Shown here: in pieces, positions 36,456 through 44,926 of the stretch | Numbering within the stretch: position 1 is the first letter of the stretch | Layout: each line of letters begins with the position of its first letter | DNA from: Nodularia sp. LEGE 06071 | GTDB taxonomy: Bacteria > Cyanobacteriota > Cyanobacteriia > Cyanobacteriales > Nostocaceae | Length of the DNA: 64,000 nucleotides | Assembly: GCF_015207755.1 (NCBI RefSeq) | Contig: NZ_JADEWH010000002.1 | Span: 248,001-312,000, forward strand | Direction: 5' to 3' | Program-made: the position numbers and the translations under genes | The notes under the pieces: generated by a model | What the model was told of the DNA's origin: nothing | The model's input: the letters and a program-made list of their open reading frames with translations, nothing else | Databases searched by the model: none

Positions 36456-37175
36456 ATGCAAACAGCAGATTTTTTGCGTCTGATACATCCAGCGATGGCG
36501 ATTATTTTTGTTTTTCCGTTAATTGGAATTGTAGTTAACTTTGCTTGGCAAACCCGCCAGCGTCGTTTACAAAATTTGGCGGGAAATAAGAGCAAAATTC
36601 CGCCTGTAGTTGGTAAAGAACATCAGGAATTTGGAGACTGGTTAACAAGTGCAGTTGTGGGGTTATCTTTAATAGGATTAGCCCACCCAATCGGCAAAAA
36701 TATGATTAAAAATCAATTATGGAATCAGTCACTGTTCTCAGTCGTATTTATTGTGCTAATGTTCATTTTAACTATTGCCTCTTTAGGATTACTTTATCGG
36801 GCAAAGCAAAGGCTATGGCGGGGAATTTTTGCGAGTTTAACTGGTGCAGGTTTAGTGATTCTTGGTTGCCAGGATGGAGTATTTCGCCGGACAAATGAGT
36901 GGTATTGGTCACATTACTATATTGGCATTGCTGCCTCATTGCTGATGATATTTTCTATCGCCATTGTGCAAGATATTTATCAAGATAGGTCTAATCGGTG
37001 GCGGCTGGTTCACATTATATTAAACTGCGTTGCTTTATTACTATTTATTGGACAAGGGATGACAGGAACGCGAGATTTATTGGAAATTCCTCTAAGTTGG
37101 CAAGAACCCTATATTTATCAGTGTGATCTTGCTAATCAAATCTGTCCGACACCAAATGAAGAAACACCACAGTGA
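36456..37175 (+). CDS. DUF4079 membrane protein, possible b-type heme protein
   Basis: 239 residues with six hydrophobic helices. Histidines recur at helix positions: LIHPAMAII, GLAHPIGK, SHYYIGIAA and RLVHIILN. That pattern is compatible with bis-histidine heme binding as in cytochrome b561-type proteins, but this is inference. DUF4079 proteins are common in cyanobacteria and plastid lineages. The stop overlaps the GTG start of the downstream sensor kinase by four bases, so the two products are made together and may act as a sensing pair. Confidence 0.75.
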   Translation: MQTADFLRLIHPAMAIIFVFPLIGIVVNFAWQTRQRRLQNLAGNKSKIPPVVGKEHQEFGDWLTSAVVGLSLIGLAHPIGKNMIKNQLWNQSLFSVVFIVLMFILTIASLGLLYRAKQRLWRGIFASLTGAGLVILGCQDGVFRRTNEWYWSHYYIGIAASLLMIFSIAIVQDIYQDRSNRWRLVHIILNCVALLLFIGQGMTGTRDLLEIPLSWQEPYIYQCDLANQICPTPNEETPQ

Positions 37176-38593
37176 AGCAAATTAGCCAAGTTTTTTCCAG
37201 AATTGATCTTCATTCGTTACAAGTCCGTCTCACCGTTGGCATTGCTGTACTTTCAGCTTTGGGATTAGGGATGTTAGCGGCTTGGACGAGTTGGAAAATG
37301 AAGGAAATTTTAGTAAATAGTCATAAACATAATATTGCCAGAATTGCTAAACGCTTACCAAAAGATGTGCAACTTTATAGTGAAATGTTGCCCTCAGAGG
37401 TGGGTTTGCAAAAGGCAATTGATAACTTGACAAGTACTAATACATTTTTGTGGATCAAAAGTCCTGAGAATAAAGTTTTGGCAAAATCTCAAAATTGGAA
37501 TCAGTTATCTGATGGGGCAGCAAATGAGTTAATGTTATTACAAGAGAAATCATTTCAACCCCAAATAAATCAAGTTAAGCAATACTATTTTATTGTGTGC
37601 GGTGCTGCGTTACCAGTAGAGGGTAAAACATTAGGGAATTTATTTGTAGTCCGGGATGTTACCTACGAACATACAATGTTTTTGGTAATTGTGCGGAGTT
37701 TGGGAATTGGTAGTGTTTTTGTGATTGCAGCAATTTCTGGGGCGATCGCCTTATATATTCAGCGTTCTCTGCAACCTCTGCGCCAGTTAAGTCGGATGAC
37801 AGAACTTATTTCTATTGAAGATGTAGGACAAGCGCAACTTTATTTAGATAATGCACCTAGCGAAGTTAAAGAGTTAGCCCAAACCTGCAATATGATGTTA
37901 TCTCGCCTCTCCCAATCTTGGGAACAAGAAAAACAATTTGTGAGTAATGTTTCCCATGAATTAAGGACACCGTTAACAATTGTACAAGGTTACTTACAAA
38001 GTGTATTACGGCGGCAGAATAATTTAACTCCAACCCAAATAGAAGCTTTAGAAACTGCGGCGACGGAAGCAGAATACACCATCCGCTTGTTAGAAGATTT
38101 GCTGGATTTAGCCAGAGCGGATAGTGGTTATTTACAGTTTATTCGGGAACCATGCGTACTCAATGATTTAGTAATAGAGGTTGTGGGGATGGCAGAGAAA
38201 TATAGCGATCGCCAAATTCAAATTGATGCTATAATTGAGCATATAGAGGTCAAAGCAGACTACAATCGTCTTAAACAAGTATTATTGAATTTAATTGATA
38301 ATGCTGTTAAATATTCTGAAGCTGACACACCTGTAATTGTGAAGTTGGATCGGCAAAAAGCAGAGGTAATTATTCAAGTTTGCGACCAAGGTTATGGCAT
38401 ACCATTACAGCAGCAAACACGAATATTTGAACGCTTTTATCGCATAGATGAAGCTCGGACACTTTCCACTGGGGGATGTGGCTTGGGGTTATCAATTGTC
38501 AAAACACTTGTAGAAGGGATGGGTGGTAATGTCACAGTGCGATCGCGCTTGGGAGAAGGAAGTATGTTTACAATTAATTTACCCTGCGACTAA
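37172..38593 (+). CDS. Membrane sensor histidine kinase
   Basis: 473 residues from a GTG start. Transmembrane helices near 20-40 and 172-194 flank an extracytoplasmic sensor region of about 130 residues. HAMP (about 195-248) is followed by HisKA with the phosphorylated histidine in VSNVSHELRTPL (His262) and an HATPase with LLNLIDNAVKYS, DQGYGIP and GGCGLGLSIVKTL. No response regulator gene is adjacent on this strand. The four-base overlap with the DUF4079 gene is the best clue to its input, perhaps membrane redox state. Confidence 0.9.
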   Translation: MKQISQVFSRIDLHSLQVRLTVGIAVLSALGLGMLAAWTSWKMKEILVNSHKHNIARIAKRLPKDVQLYSEMLPSEVGLQKAIDNLTSTNTFLWIKSPENKVLAKSQNWNQLSDGAANELMLLQEKSFQPQINQVKQYYFIVCGAALPVEGKTLGNLFVVRDVTYEHTMFLVIVRSLGIGSVFVIAAISGAIALYIQRSLQPLRQLSRMTELISIEDVGQAQLYLDNAPSEVKELAQTCNMMLSRLSQSWEQEKQFVSNVSHELRTPLTIVQGYLQSVLRRQNNLTPTQIEALETAATEAEYTIRLLEDLLDLARADSGYLQFIREPCVLNDLVIEVVGMAEKYSDRQIQIDAIIEHIEVKADYNRLKQVLLNLIDNAVKYSEADTPVIVKLDRQKAEVIIQVCDQGYGIPLQQQTRIFERFYRIDEARTLSTGGCGLGLSIVKTLVEGMGGNVTVRSRLGEGSMFTINLPCD

Positions 38594-38606
38594 CTGTGAG
38601 GATAGT

Positions 38607-39887
38607 TTAAGGAATTTCAATAATAAATTCTGAACCGCCTTCAGGACAAGCATGGTGAGTTAAAGTCCCTTTGTGAAATTCCGTGATGATTTGATAGCTG
38701 GTAAATAAACCTAATCCCACTCCTTTTCCTGGTGATTTTGTCGTAAAAAACGGCTCAAATAAATGAGATACATTCTCTGGTGAAATTCCGATTCCATTGT
38801 CTTTAATACTAATTCTGATTTGCTGTTGTTCTGTTGTGGATAGATTGATCCAGATTGTCGGGTGAAATGAACTGTCAATAACTGAACTGATTTTTGATTC
38901 TAGCGCCTGAATAGCATTTTGGAAAATATTGAGCAGAGCTTGATTTAAAAGATTTCCTTGTCCAATCAGTTTTGGCGTATCTTGATAATTTTTCACAACT
39001 GAAATCTTGACGGCTCCGTCATCTAAAACAAGTTGATGACGTAGTATAATCAGGACACTTTCCATGCTTTCTTGAATATTTATGGGTTTGATGCCTGATT
39101 CATCAAGACGGGAAAAAATATGCATAGCATTGATCACAGAACGAATCCGTTCGGCTCCCGTATGAAGAGAGTTAATAACTCTTCTGAAATCTGTAACTAA
39201 AAAATCTAATTCAATATATTCAATAAAATTTTTAATTTCGGGAGTGGCATCTGGAAATGCTTTTTGATAAAGTGCCACCAGGGTAATCAGGTTTTCACTA
39301 TATTCAGATGCAGGTTTGAGGTTACCCACAATAAAACTGAGTGGGTTGTTAATTTCATGAGAAATTCCGGCGGTAATTTGAGAGGCATTAACGAGCTTTT
39401 CTTTTTGAATAAGTGCAGCTTCAGTTTTTTGTAATTCTAGGAGCATAGTTTGGATCTCCTGATTGCGATCGCGTAAGTTTTTTTGTAATTGTTGCACCTT
39501 TAACTGAGTTTGCACTCTCACCAATATCTCTTCTAAATTAAATGGTTTAGTAATGTAGTCAATTCCTCCGGCTTCAAAGGCTAAAATTTTATCCTTAACT
39601 TCATTACCGGCACTCAAAAAAATCACAGGAATTATCGAAGTTTCTGGATCATTCTTCAGGCGTTGACAAACTTCATATCCTCCCATGCCTGGCATATTAA
39701 TGTCTAAAATTATTAAGTCAGGTGGCAGTGACTTCACAGATGTTAATGCTGCCTGTCCATTAATAGCTTTGCGGACTTGATAATTGTGTTTAGATAAAAA
39801 ATCAGATAAAAACCGAATATTTTCTAATTTATCGTCAACAATCAAGATGTCAGCGACAAATACTTGATCTTCTGCATACATATCCAT
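38607..39887 (-). CDS. Receiver-histidine kinase (REC-HisKA-HATPase)
   Basis: 426 residues, no membrane segment. N-terminal receiver with ILIVDDKLENIR, the phosphorylated aspartate in LIILDINMPG (Asp62) and ITKPFN. A coiled coil links it to a kinase core with ISHEINNPLSFIVGNL, LNIFQNAIQAL, DNGIGIS and GKGVGLGLFTSYQI. This input-receiver layout lets one kinase be tuned by another. It lies 19 bases downstream of the ethylene-receptor-like hybrid kinase on the same strand, so it is probably its partner. Its stop is 13 bases from the convergent kinase gene. Confidence 0.9.
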   Translation of the reverse strand: MDMYAEDQVFVADILIVDDKLENIRFLSDFLSKHNYQVRKAINGQAALTSVKSLPPDLIILDINMPGMGGYEVCQRLKNDPETSIIPVIFLSAGNEVKDKILAFEAGGIDYITKPFNLEEILVRVQTQLKVQQLQKNLRDRNQEIQTMLLELQKTEAALIQKEKLVNASQITAGISHEINNPLSFIVGNLKPASEYSENLITLVALYQKAFPDATPEIKNFIEYIELDFLVTDFRRVINSLHTGAERIRSVINAMHIFSRLDESGIKPINIQESMESVLIILRHQLVLDDGAVKISVVKNYQDTPKLIGQGNLLNQALLNIFQNAIQALESKISSVIDSSFHPTIWINLSTTEQQQIRISIKDNGIGISPENVSHLFEPFFTTKSPGKGVGLGLFTSYQIITEFHKGTLTHHACPEGGSEFIIEIP

Positions 39888-39906
39888 GATTTAATCGAAA
39901 ATTAAT

Positions 39907-42900
39907 TTATTGAGTGAGGGCGATTATTTTATCAAACTGATAGGTTTCAATTAATTGAGTTAAAGTTTTAATTAAGGCTGTGTGTTCCGAAGGAATTTGA
40001 GTCAGGAGATGGAGACTACTGCTATCGTTACCTTGGGCAGCAGCCATGTGTAATTGAGAAATCCAACTGACTGGCATCATAGCTAATGCCGCAGAATCAA
40101 GAACAAAATCGGCTGATGGAGAAATCAAACTTACCGCAGTTTTTTCATATACGTATTCTACCTGTAGATGTTTATTAAGGACTTCTAAAATTTCTTCCCA
40201 ACGAAATGGTTTGCTGACAAAATCATCACAACCTGCATCTAAACTTTCTTGTTTCTGTTCTGTAAAAGCGCTGGCTGTGAGGGCGATGATTTTTGTCGCG
40301 GGGTAAATTTGCCCATTTTTATTGTTTAATGCTTGTGCTAAATTCCGAATCTGCCTAGCTGCTTGATAACCATCTAGAATTGGCATCCGCATATCCATAA
40401 AAATCAGGTGAGGTTGCCATTCTTGCCAAAGTGCGATCGCCTGTTCTCCGTTTTCTGCTTGCTGTACGGCGAAACCTAAACGGTTCAAGATATTACTCAA
40501 TAGTAAACGATTAGGATGATTATCTTCAGCAATCAAAATGCGATAAGTTGTTTGTCCTGGGGCAATCGTGACTGCATCCAGAATGGGAGAAGATAATTGG
40601 GCAATAGCAATGGCTTCCGGCAAATCAGCCTGGATATGAAACCTGAAACAACTGCCTTGACCTAATTCACTTTCAACAGTAATTTCACCTCCCATTAATT
40701 GCACAAATTTTTGACTAATTCGCAATCCTAAACCTGTTCCTTCCTGCGATAGCCGTCCAGAGCGTGTTTGCTGAAAAGCTTGAAATAAATTCCCTATTTC
40801 CTCTGGGCCTATCCCAGTACCAGAATCTTCTATTTCAAAAAATAATTGATATGGCATGGGGGATACTGAGTTAGTAGTTTCTTCTACTTCCCCAGCTAAT
40901 TGATCACACTTAGCTCGCAGAGTTACCTGTCCTTTTTCCGTAAACTTGATGGCATTACCCAACAAATTGATCAGGATCTGACGCAGTTTGTTCTCATCAG
41001 TTTTGATGTACTCAGGTACAGTTGGATCACAATCAAAAATTAGTTTTATGCCTTTAGATTCGGCTTTCGGTTGCAGCATGGCTGCCAAACTATGCAGTAA
41101 GTTATGTAGGTTAAATTCTACTGCCGATAAAGTCATCCGTCCTGCTTCAATCTTGGACATCTCCAGGACATCATTAATTAACCCCAGCAGATGTTCACCA
41201 CTTTGGTTAACGATTTCTGTATATCTTTGATGTTCAGAGGACAAGGTGTGATCTCGCTGCATCAACTGGGTAAAACCCAAAATGGCGTTGAGTGGAGTCC
41301 GCAGTTCATGGCTCATATTTGCCAGAAACTCACTTTTGGCTAGACTAGCGGCATCAGCGGCTTCTTTAGCTAGTTTGAGTTCCTCTGCTTGTTTCTGGGT
41401 TTGGGCAAATAATTCTGCCTGTTGCACTGCTACCCCAAGTTGACTGCTAATTTGGGTAACAATCTGAATTTCTGAGTTTTGCCATTGTCGGGGGCTGCCG
41501 TTTTGGTAAACTGCCAACAAGCCCCAAAGTTGAGTACCACAAAAAATGGGAGCAATAATATAAGCCCGTGCCTGTAATTGTTCTAAAAGTTCGAGATAAC
41601 AGGTATCAAATCCGGCTTTGTAAATGTCATTAACACAACAATAGCTATTTTCTTGGTGATATATACCGCCGGCGTTGTCTTGCAAATAGGTATCGCGGAT
41701 TAAGATTCCTGAATCAGTCAGTTGAGTAATTACACAGTTGTTTTGATCTACAGAAATCTCGGTGAGTTTAGGATTTCTGCCTTGTGCGGAAAGCACAGAA
41801 TACCAAGGTTGAGAAACTGATTCGGCGACTAATTCGCCACTCCAATCGGGTTGAAAGCGATAAATCAAGACGCGATCGCAATTTACAGCTTGGCGTAATT
41901 CGGCAGTGGTAGCCTGGAAAATCGATTCCAGATTCAAACTTTGACGCATTTGCTGGATGATATGGCTGGTGGCTTTTTCTCGCTCTGCCATTACCCTCAT
42001 TGCTGTTTCTGTGGTAATTCGTTCTTGAATTTCCAGTTCTAGGGTGTGATTAACTTGCACAAGTTCAACTGTGCGCTTTTCCACTCGGAATTCTAGTTCC
42101 TCGTAAGCGCGGTTTTTGTCTTCTTCTGCCCATTTGCGTTGCAGTTCGGCGGAAGCCCTGGCCGCAAAAACTTGTAAAAGTGTTTTGATGCGATCGCTAA
42201 TTTCTAGGGGTTTGACATCGACAATACACAGGTTACCGATGACTTTGTGATCAATATTCAATAAGGGAACCCCGATATAACTGACTGCGCCTAACTGCTC
42301 TAGCAATGGGTTATTGAGGAAAATGTCTTGCAATCCATTGGGATAAGCACAGAACATATTTTTTTGAACTACATTTTGGCAGGGAGTGTTAATTAGTTCA
42401 TATTCAAAGTTCTCTCCCAGACGATCTTTGTGCCAAAAATTAATACTCTGGACTTTTTGTAAAGAATTGTCAATGGTTTTAAACACGAAGGCATAACTGA
42501 CACCCAATGCTGTGGCGAGATTCTGCACCAAGGCGGGAAAGAAATCATTGCCAGTCACAGAAGCCGTACCAGCAACAATCATTTCCAGGGTTTCTTCTGT
42601 GCGTTTTCGTTTGGCGATTTGCTTTTCTAGTTCTTGGTTGATGGCTTCTAGCTGTTCTGGCGATCGCAATGCCAGAAATTGCGGTAAAAGTTCCTTCAGT
42701 TGTAATGCGGTATAACAAGACACGAAAGCCGTGATGGCTCGGACAATGCCTGATACCCAGTAATCTGGATGCCACAACGTCCAAATATCCAGCAGGTGTC
42801 CTGTGCCACAGAGGATAATAAATCCCCCAAATAAAACAAATACGTTGGAGAAGGGCATATCTCCGCGCTTACGGACAAAGTAGATCAGCATGACGGGAAT

Positions 42901-43041
42901 CGAGAAATAGGCGATCGCTATCAGTGCATCACTAATCAGATGTAACGCCACCAGAGGCTTTTGCCAAAGATAGCAATGTCCATGCGGTATATAATTCCGA
43001 GAAGATAAAAAATTATCAAATAATTCCGATAATACTTGCAT
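39907..43041 (-). CDS. Ethylene-receptor-like hybrid histidine kinase with GAF domains
   Basis: 1044 residues. Three N-terminal transmembrane helices contain the ethylene/copper-site residues of plant ETR1: aspartate in LISDALIAIAYFSIP (Asp38) and the C-x3-H motif ILCGTGHLLDIW (Cys78, His82). A first GAF (about 160-300) and a second (about 370-545) follow. The second resembles cyanobacteriochrome/phytochrome GAFs and has a candidate bilin cysteine (Cys481 in DTCYLELLEQ), though the usual next histidine is tyrosine. Then come HisKA (MSHELRTPLNAILGF, His578), HATPase, and a receiver (IFMDMRMP). SynEtr1/UirS of Synechocystis has a similar design and senses ethylene and UV light. Whether a bilin is bound here is inference. 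Confidence 0.88.
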   Translation of the reverse strand: MQVLSELFDNFLSSRNYIPHGHCYLWQKPLVALHLISDALIAIAYFSIPVMLIYFVRKRGDMPFSNVFVLFGGFIILCGTGHLLDIWTLWHPDYWVSGIVRAITAFVSCYTALQLKELLPQFLALRSPEQLEAINQELEKQIAKRKRTEETLEMIVAGTASVTGNDFFPALVQNLATALGVSYAFVFKTIDNSLQKVQSINFWHKDRLGENFEYELINTPCQNVVQKNMFCAYPNGLQDIFLNNPLLEQLGAVSYIGVPLLNIDHKVIGNLCIVDVKPLEISDRIKTLLQVFAARASAELQRKWAEEDKNRAYEELEFRVEKRTVELVQVNHTLELEIQERITTETAMRVMAEREKATSHIIQQMRQSLNLESIFQATTAELRQAVNCDRVLIYRFQPDWSGELVAESVSQPWYSVLSAQGRNPKLTEISVDQNNCVITQLTDSGILIRDTYLQDNAGGIYHQENSYCCVNDIYKAGFDTCYLELLEQLQARAYIIAPIFCGTQLWGLLAVYQNGSPRQWQNSEIQIVTQISSQLGVAVQQAELFAQTQKQAEELKLAKEAADAASLAKSEFLANMSHELRTPLNAILGFTQLMQRDHTLSSEHQRYTEIVNQSGEHLLGLINDVLEMSKIEAGRMTLSAVEFNLHNLLHSLAAMLQPKAESKGIKLIFDCDPTVPEYIKTDENKLRQILINLLGNAIKFTEKGQVTLRAKCDQLAGEVEETTNSVSPMPYQLFFEIEDSGTGIGPEEIGNLFQAFQQTRSGRLSQEGTGLGLRISQKFVQLMGGEITVESELGQGSCFRFHIQADLPEAIAIAQLSSPILDAVTIAPGQTTYRILIAEDNHPNRLLLSNILNRLGFAVQQAENGEQAIALWQEWQPHLIFMDMRMPILDGYQAARQIRNLAQALNNKNGQIYPATKIIALTASAFTEQKQESLDAGCDDFVSKPFRWEEILEVLNKHLQVEYVYEKTAVSLISPSADFVLDSAALAMMPVSWISQLHMAAAQGNDSSSLHLLTQIPSEHTALIKTLTQLIETYQFDKIIALTQ

Positions 43042-43506
43042 ACTTTAAATTTTAAGATTCACAATTAATTAGACTGTTTATTTTCGATAAATATGGCAGT
43101 ATTTGCCGTAAAATAGGCTATGATCGCAAAATTCTCCTAATTTATTTTGTAATCTTTGCTTAACAGCGAAACTGATCAAGATTATCGTTTGTCATTAGGT
43201 TTCAATAGGTTAATGTCAATAATTCCAGCTAGTTAACGCTGCGCCGTTAGCAAAGCTATGCTCGCAGGACTTTACACACAAGGACTAGACTCTGTGAGTA
43301 CGAAATTGATAAATTTACATTGCTTAACATATAGTTGAATTTATAATTGCCTAAGTACTGATTTTGGATTGATTATAATTTTTACACTAAACATGAGAAC
43401 TTGCTAGCACCGATAGAATTTTAAATCAGCAACTTAACCAACCAAAATAGAAACTTATGTTAAAAGACGAAAAATTTGTAAAATTGAGCTATTAAATCAT
43501 ATTTAA
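43042..43506. other. Gene-free gap between divergent genes
   Basis: 465 AT-rich bases with the outward promoters of the ethylene-receptor-like kinase and the AAA_35 pair. A short cyanobacterial spacer-type motif (GCGCCGTTAGCAAAGCTATG, 43241-43260) is present. I see no gene, RNA or terminator. Confidence 0.5.
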
Positions 43507-44895
43507 TTGGATAAGACTCTCAGTGTACCGCTTGTGGTTTGGCATAATGATAAATCCGCAGAATTCTCAGTCCAAAAACGTAGAAGAGGCGTTGTCATCA
43601 GTTCTCAAGGTTGGCAAAGATTACAGGCCGCAGAATACTTATCGGCAGTGCGGGACAATGGAGGTCATCCATATACTTTAGAGCAGTTGAGCGATCGCAC
43701 CGGAATTAGCAGCAAAACTTTAACCAAAGTCCGTCGGCGACAAAGCACTGTAGATCAACCCACTCTCGCCTCATACTTTGAAGCCTTTGGATTGTCGTTA
43801 CAAAATGACGATTATATTAGACAAGAATTAGACACTAATACAAGAACAGCAGTAGCAACAAGCTTACAGCAAACTCCTCTCAAGGGACAACTTGCCCCAA
43901 ATTCACCATTTTATATCTATCGTCCCCCGGCAGAAAAACAGTTCATGGGGGAAATTTTTCAACCAGGAGCTTTAATTCGGATTCGCGCCCCCCGACAGTT
44001 TGGTAAAACATCTTTAATTACCCAAGGGTTAAGTCAGGCGACAGAATATGAGTTTCGTACAGCAGTTATCAGTTTGCAACTAGCAGATAGAGAAGTATTT
44101 AGCAGTTTAAGTCAGTTTCTCCAGTGGCTATGTATGATGGTGAGTCGCAGTCTAGATTTACCTCACCGCCTAGAAGAATTATGGAATCCCTTATTTGGCA
44201 ATAACTATAGTTGTAATGAATATTTTGAAACTTATTTGCTACCTGCTGCCCAGACTCCTTTACTATTAGTTCTAGATGAAGTCAATGTATTATTTAACTA
44301 CCCAGACATTGCTGCTGATTTCTTTGGAATGCTGCGAGCTTGGTACGAACAAGCTAGGCACAGCACGGGTAGTAGTGAATTATGGCAGAGACTCAGGCTA
44401 GTAATTGCATATTCCACAGAGATTTTATTGCCGCTCAACTTGCATCAATCTCCTTTCAATGTGGGATTATTAATCGAGTTACCAGCATTTACACCAGAGC
44501 AAGTGCAAGAATTAGCTATCCGCTATGGGCTAGAACCTCCAGCAGGTTATACTACTGAGTTAGTTAAATTAGTGGGGGGAAAACCTTACTTAACTCAGTT
44601 AAGTTTATTTCACCTGAGTCAATCAGAGAAAACCCTAGAGCAATTGTTGGCAACAGCGACTTTACCTGACAGTATATTTAATAGTCACTTACGGCAACAG
44701 TTAGCATACTTAGAACAAGATCCAGAACTTGAGGAAGTCATGCAGCTAGTAGTTAAGTCTACTCAAGGCATAGAGTTGCATCCGAGTCAATCATTTAAGC
44801 TGCAAGGAATGGGATTAATTCGGTTTCAAAATCAATTGGCTGTTTGCAGCTGTGAGTTATATCAAAAGTACTTTGCTCAGGTTTTGAAGGATTAA
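43507..44895 (+). CDS. HTH plus AAA_35 (STAND-like) NTPase
   Basis: 462 residues from a TTG start (uncertain, because no strong ribosome binding site is visible). An N-terminal helix-turn-helix (about residues 55-100, YTLEQLSDRTGISSKTL then STVDQPTLASYFEAFG) precedes an AAA_35 ATPase core: Walker A RAPRQFGKTSL near residue 160, Walker B LLLVLDEVNVLF near 255, and VGGKPYLTQLSLF near 360, a family signature. A winged-helix-like C-terminus follows. It lies 31 bases upstream of a second AAA_35 protein with WD40 repeats; the two are probably co-transcribed and may act together as regulator and effector or sensor. Confidence 0.8.
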   Translation: MDKTLSVPLVVWHNDKSAEFSVQKRRRGVVISSQGWQRLQAAEYLSAVRDNGGHPYTLEQLSDRTGISSKTLTKVRRRQSTVDQPTLASYFEAFGLSLQNDDYIRQELDTNTRTAVATSLQQTPLKGQLAPNSPFYIYRPPAEKQFMGEIFQPGALIRIRAPRQFGKTSLITQGLSQATEYEFRTAVISLQLADREVFSSLSQFLQWLCMMVSRSLDLPHRLEELWNPLFGNNYSCNEYFETYLLPAAQTPLLLVLDEVNVLFNYPDIAADFFGMLRAWYEQARHSTGSSELWQRLRLVIAYSTEILLPLNLHQSPFNVGLLIELPAFTPEQVQELAIRYGLEPPAGYTTELVKLVGGKPYLTQLSLFHLSQSEKTLEQLLATATLPDSIFNSHLRQQLAYLEQDPELEEVMQLVVKSTQGIELHPSQSFKLQGMGLIRFQNQLAVCSCELYQKYFAQVLKD

Positions 44896-44926
44896 AGGCA
44901 AAGGGGCGCGGAGTTAATTTTAGTTT

